64,000 nt of DNA from Maylandia zebra (taxonomy: Eukaryota > Chordata > Actinopteri > Cichliformes > Cichlidae): the NCBI RefSeq assembly GCF_041146795.1, contig NC_135185.1, positions 28,021,529 through 28,085,528 on the forward strand, given 5' to 3'. A model generated the notes under the pieces. The model did not search any database. It saw only the letters and a program-made list of their open reading frames with translations, and was not told where the DNA came from. The position numbers and the translations under genes are program-made. Shown piece by piece: positions 61,930 to 64,000 of the stretch; the first letter of the stretch is position 1; every line of letters begins with the position of its first letter.

Positions 61930-63442
61930 AAAATGTTTTATTTCATTTTTGTGAAAAATCAACATTGACAGCTATAAATAAGAGTGGTGGTGACCTTTAT
62001 CTTTTTGTTTATAGAAAGCCTGTGATTGATTACCTTTGTCTATAAGGCAAGGTTATTCTGCTGAGTGACCCAAAGTGAAGGCTGGTTAAAGATGTTTGAT
62101 TATACAGTCAAGATAACACCTCTGCAATGAAAAGTCTTGAAAATAACCTCGCTCATAGGCACATTTTATGGCAAATCTTTCTTCTTAAGGTCCTCGCTGA
62201 ATCACAGCCACTGCACCTTCAATACTTCTTTGTTTTATATATTATAAAGGACCATAAACATATAAAATTTTACTCTTAGGACACTTTTTTTTTTTTTTTT
62301 TTGCACATCACAAAATTTCAGCTGCTTTGAAACAACCGTTTGAAAGACATTTGACACATGCTGTTCATGTCATAAATACTGTTAAATGCTTTGCAGTGTG
62401 GATAAAGGTCGCCTGTCAGGAGTTTCTCTTAACACTGCAGCCAGATCTGTATGGGAAATTGACTGTTGATGCAGCTGCTTGTGATGGTACAATTACTGCA
62501 TTTAAAACAGAAATTCAAGCTCCTCCTAATTCTGCTAAGGCTTACTGACATCTGTGGATCCTGAATAGTATGCACCTCAAGTGTATAAACCTTAGTGTTA
62601 AGTCTGTTAGACACCACTTTGCCCCTTGGAAATCAGCACGAGTGAACATTACATTGTTTTGGCACTGACACTAGAATAAACAGCATGACCGTTAATTTGA
62701 AAGTGAAACATTAAAAGCAAGCCAAGACACCACACATGATACACACTGCGAACTGTAGGTTAGTGATTCTCTACATTATCATCACAAAAGACATACTGTA
62801 CATGTTATCCCCACAGAGTGCAGAACCCACTGACAGTTGTCTGCTTCTCTAAACGTGATAATGATTGAGTCATGCTCATAAACTGTTTGCGGCTTTGCGC
62901 GCAGGCACACCCCACGCAGCTCTGTCTCTTTATATCTCACATTTAAATCTATGAGTGCATATGGCTCATAGGGGTCAATCCCAGCTTGGAGAAACCCAGT
63001 CTGTGCAGAGCGTCCAGGTTCAGAAGTTAAAAAGTTCCAGGCACAAAGTAAGTTCTGCAGGCATCAGGTGCAGCACTCGGATAGTTTCTGTGTCGATGAC
63101 GAGCTGCAGTTAATATTCAAATGTGGCATTTGTTTAAAACTGTGGCTGGATAGAAAGCTTCATCTTTTGCTGTCATGCTTTCAGTTTTAACCTTTAGCTG
63201 AAGACACGCTCATGCTCTGACCTCATTTGTAACAAACGATGAAACAAGACTGGACAAACATGCTGTCGTGTTACATTTGCAGTTGGCTTGTATTTCCTTT
63301 GTGTAATATACAAATGTAACAATGTATGCTCCTTTTTCATCAACTGTGATTGTATAAGTTCAGTTGTTTTGGTTTTAATTTTTTTATATGTATAAATTAA
63401 GAGTCAGATCCACAGTGTTTTCAAGATTTTCTCCAGCTTTCT
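61930..63442. other. Spacer between convergent rpusd2 and the next gene
   Basis: AT-rich, includes an 18-T run at about 62285. It presumably contains the 3' UTR of the minus-strand gene that ends at 63443. No other feature seen. Confidence 0.4.
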
Positions 63443-64000
63443 TTAACAAGTATCTTCCCGCTGTCCGTCTCTCTTTATCCAAACATCTGGTAAGTCTGGC
63501 TTACTGTTGGGTAAAATCACCACTTCCTCGCTGTGGCTGGTGCGACGCTTGCCACAAGTCTCATAAACGATTTCTTTCAGTGAGAGACGAAGTGCATCTC
63601 TCCTCCCATTAAGGTGTCCTGGCTGTAAGTGGACCTCCGCCTCTCCTTCTTGCTGCTGTGTGTTCGAAGATCCTGGTTCGATGTCACTGAGGCACGTTTC
63701 GCAGGACTCCTCCAGACCCTCACAGGAGCTCTGAGACAGGGAGAGGTGACGTCCTTTATGTGAGCGATGAGGGTGACAGCACCTCTCCCCTAAGGTATTT
63801 TCATCCTTGCAGAGTGATGACTGGTCAGTAGTCTCCAGTGTATGGCTGATGATGGTCTCCTCCATGCTTGATGATGAGGATGATGTATTGCTCCAGTGTT
63901 TCACCCTGACAGACTGACTCCTGCAGGTTTTACACAGCAACTTGTCCTTAGCTACATCTTCTTCAGCCAGGCCTGGTGGGCATAGAGTGTTTTCTTTGTA
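63443..64000 (-). CDS. 3' coding exon of a gene running off the window, possibly dispatched homolog 2
   Basis: A minus-strand frame is open from the window edge at 64000 to a TAA at 63445-63443, at least 185 codons, with no start visible. The protein is Ser/Cys/Glu-rich, with clustered Cys (LCKTCRSQSV, CETCLSD), a serine run (NTSSSSSSMEET), and an ordered, conserved-looking end (SLKEIVYETCGKR, PDLPDVWIKRDGQ). The sustained frame and non-repetitive composition suggest real coding sequence, probably a cytoplasmic tail. In human 15q15.1 DISP2 lies near BAHD1, and its long cytoplasmic C-terminus would suit, but I cannot match specific motifs, so the identity is a synteny-based guess. Confidence 0.5.
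   Translation of the reverse strand, partial: YKENTLCPPGLAEEDVAKDKLLCKTCRSQSVRVKHWSNTSSSSSSMEETIISHTLETTDQSSLCKDENTLGERCCHPHRSHKGRHLSLSQSSCEGLEESCETCLSDIEPGSSNTQQQEGEAEVHLQPGHLNGRRDALRLSLKEIVYETCGKRRTSHSEEVVILPNSKPDLPDVWIKRDGQREDTC

Overview
The window is vertebrate nuclear DNA, most likely from a ray-finned fish of the percomorph, cichlid-like type. The genes are intron-rich with GT/AG junctions. Introns and spacers are packed with fish-type Tc1/mariner relics, hAT-type non-autonomous elements, tRNA-derived SINEs and L2-like LINE tails. The gene order bahd1 - ccdc32 - rpusd2 matches the human 15q15.1 neighbourhood (BAHD1-CHST14-CCDC32-RPUSD2). There are no bacterial-style operons; every call rests on splice-consistent exons and remembered family sequence, with no database search.

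Layout. 1-16.4 kb: no confident coding exon; simple repeats, several Tc1 relics, a small inverted-repeat element, and a CpG-rich stretch (about 7.3-8.4 kb) that may be the bahd1 promoter or 5' exon. 16.4-27.6 kb (+): bahd1, six coding exons, 853 codons from the chosen ATG; intron 1 holds a hAT-type element with an 8-bp target duplication, itself interrupted by a second element built of TCGAAATTTCGA palindromes. 28-37.5 kb: gene-free, with LINE 3' tails, Tc1 relics and low-complexity DNA. 37.5-42.45 kb: an approximately 4.9-kb element with very long AT-rich terminal inverted repeats, into which an apparently intact 1,613-bp Tc1 transposon has inserted. 43.9-45.6 kb (-): a two-exon prolactin-releasing-peptide-receptor-like GPCR. 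46-52 kb: gene-free, with one plus-strand Tc1 relic. 52.9-55.3 kb (-): ccdc32, three exons. 56.2-57.9 kb (+): an eight-exon protein-L-isoaspartate methyltransferase (pcmt1-like), head-to-head with ccdc32. 59.3-61.7 kb (+): rpusd2, three exons. 63.4-64 kb (-): the 3' end of a further gene running off the window, possibly disp2.

The genes have unrelated housekeeping or signalling roles: heterochromatin (bahd1), neuropeptide sensing (prlhr2-like), clathrin-adaptor assembly (ccdc32), protein repair (pcmt1-like) and RNA pseudouridylation (rpusd2). Their grouping looks like inherited synteny and not a functional cluster. The most unusual material is mobile: the nested hAT/palindrome element in bahd1 intron 1, and the long-inverted-repeat element carrying the young Tc1 copy.
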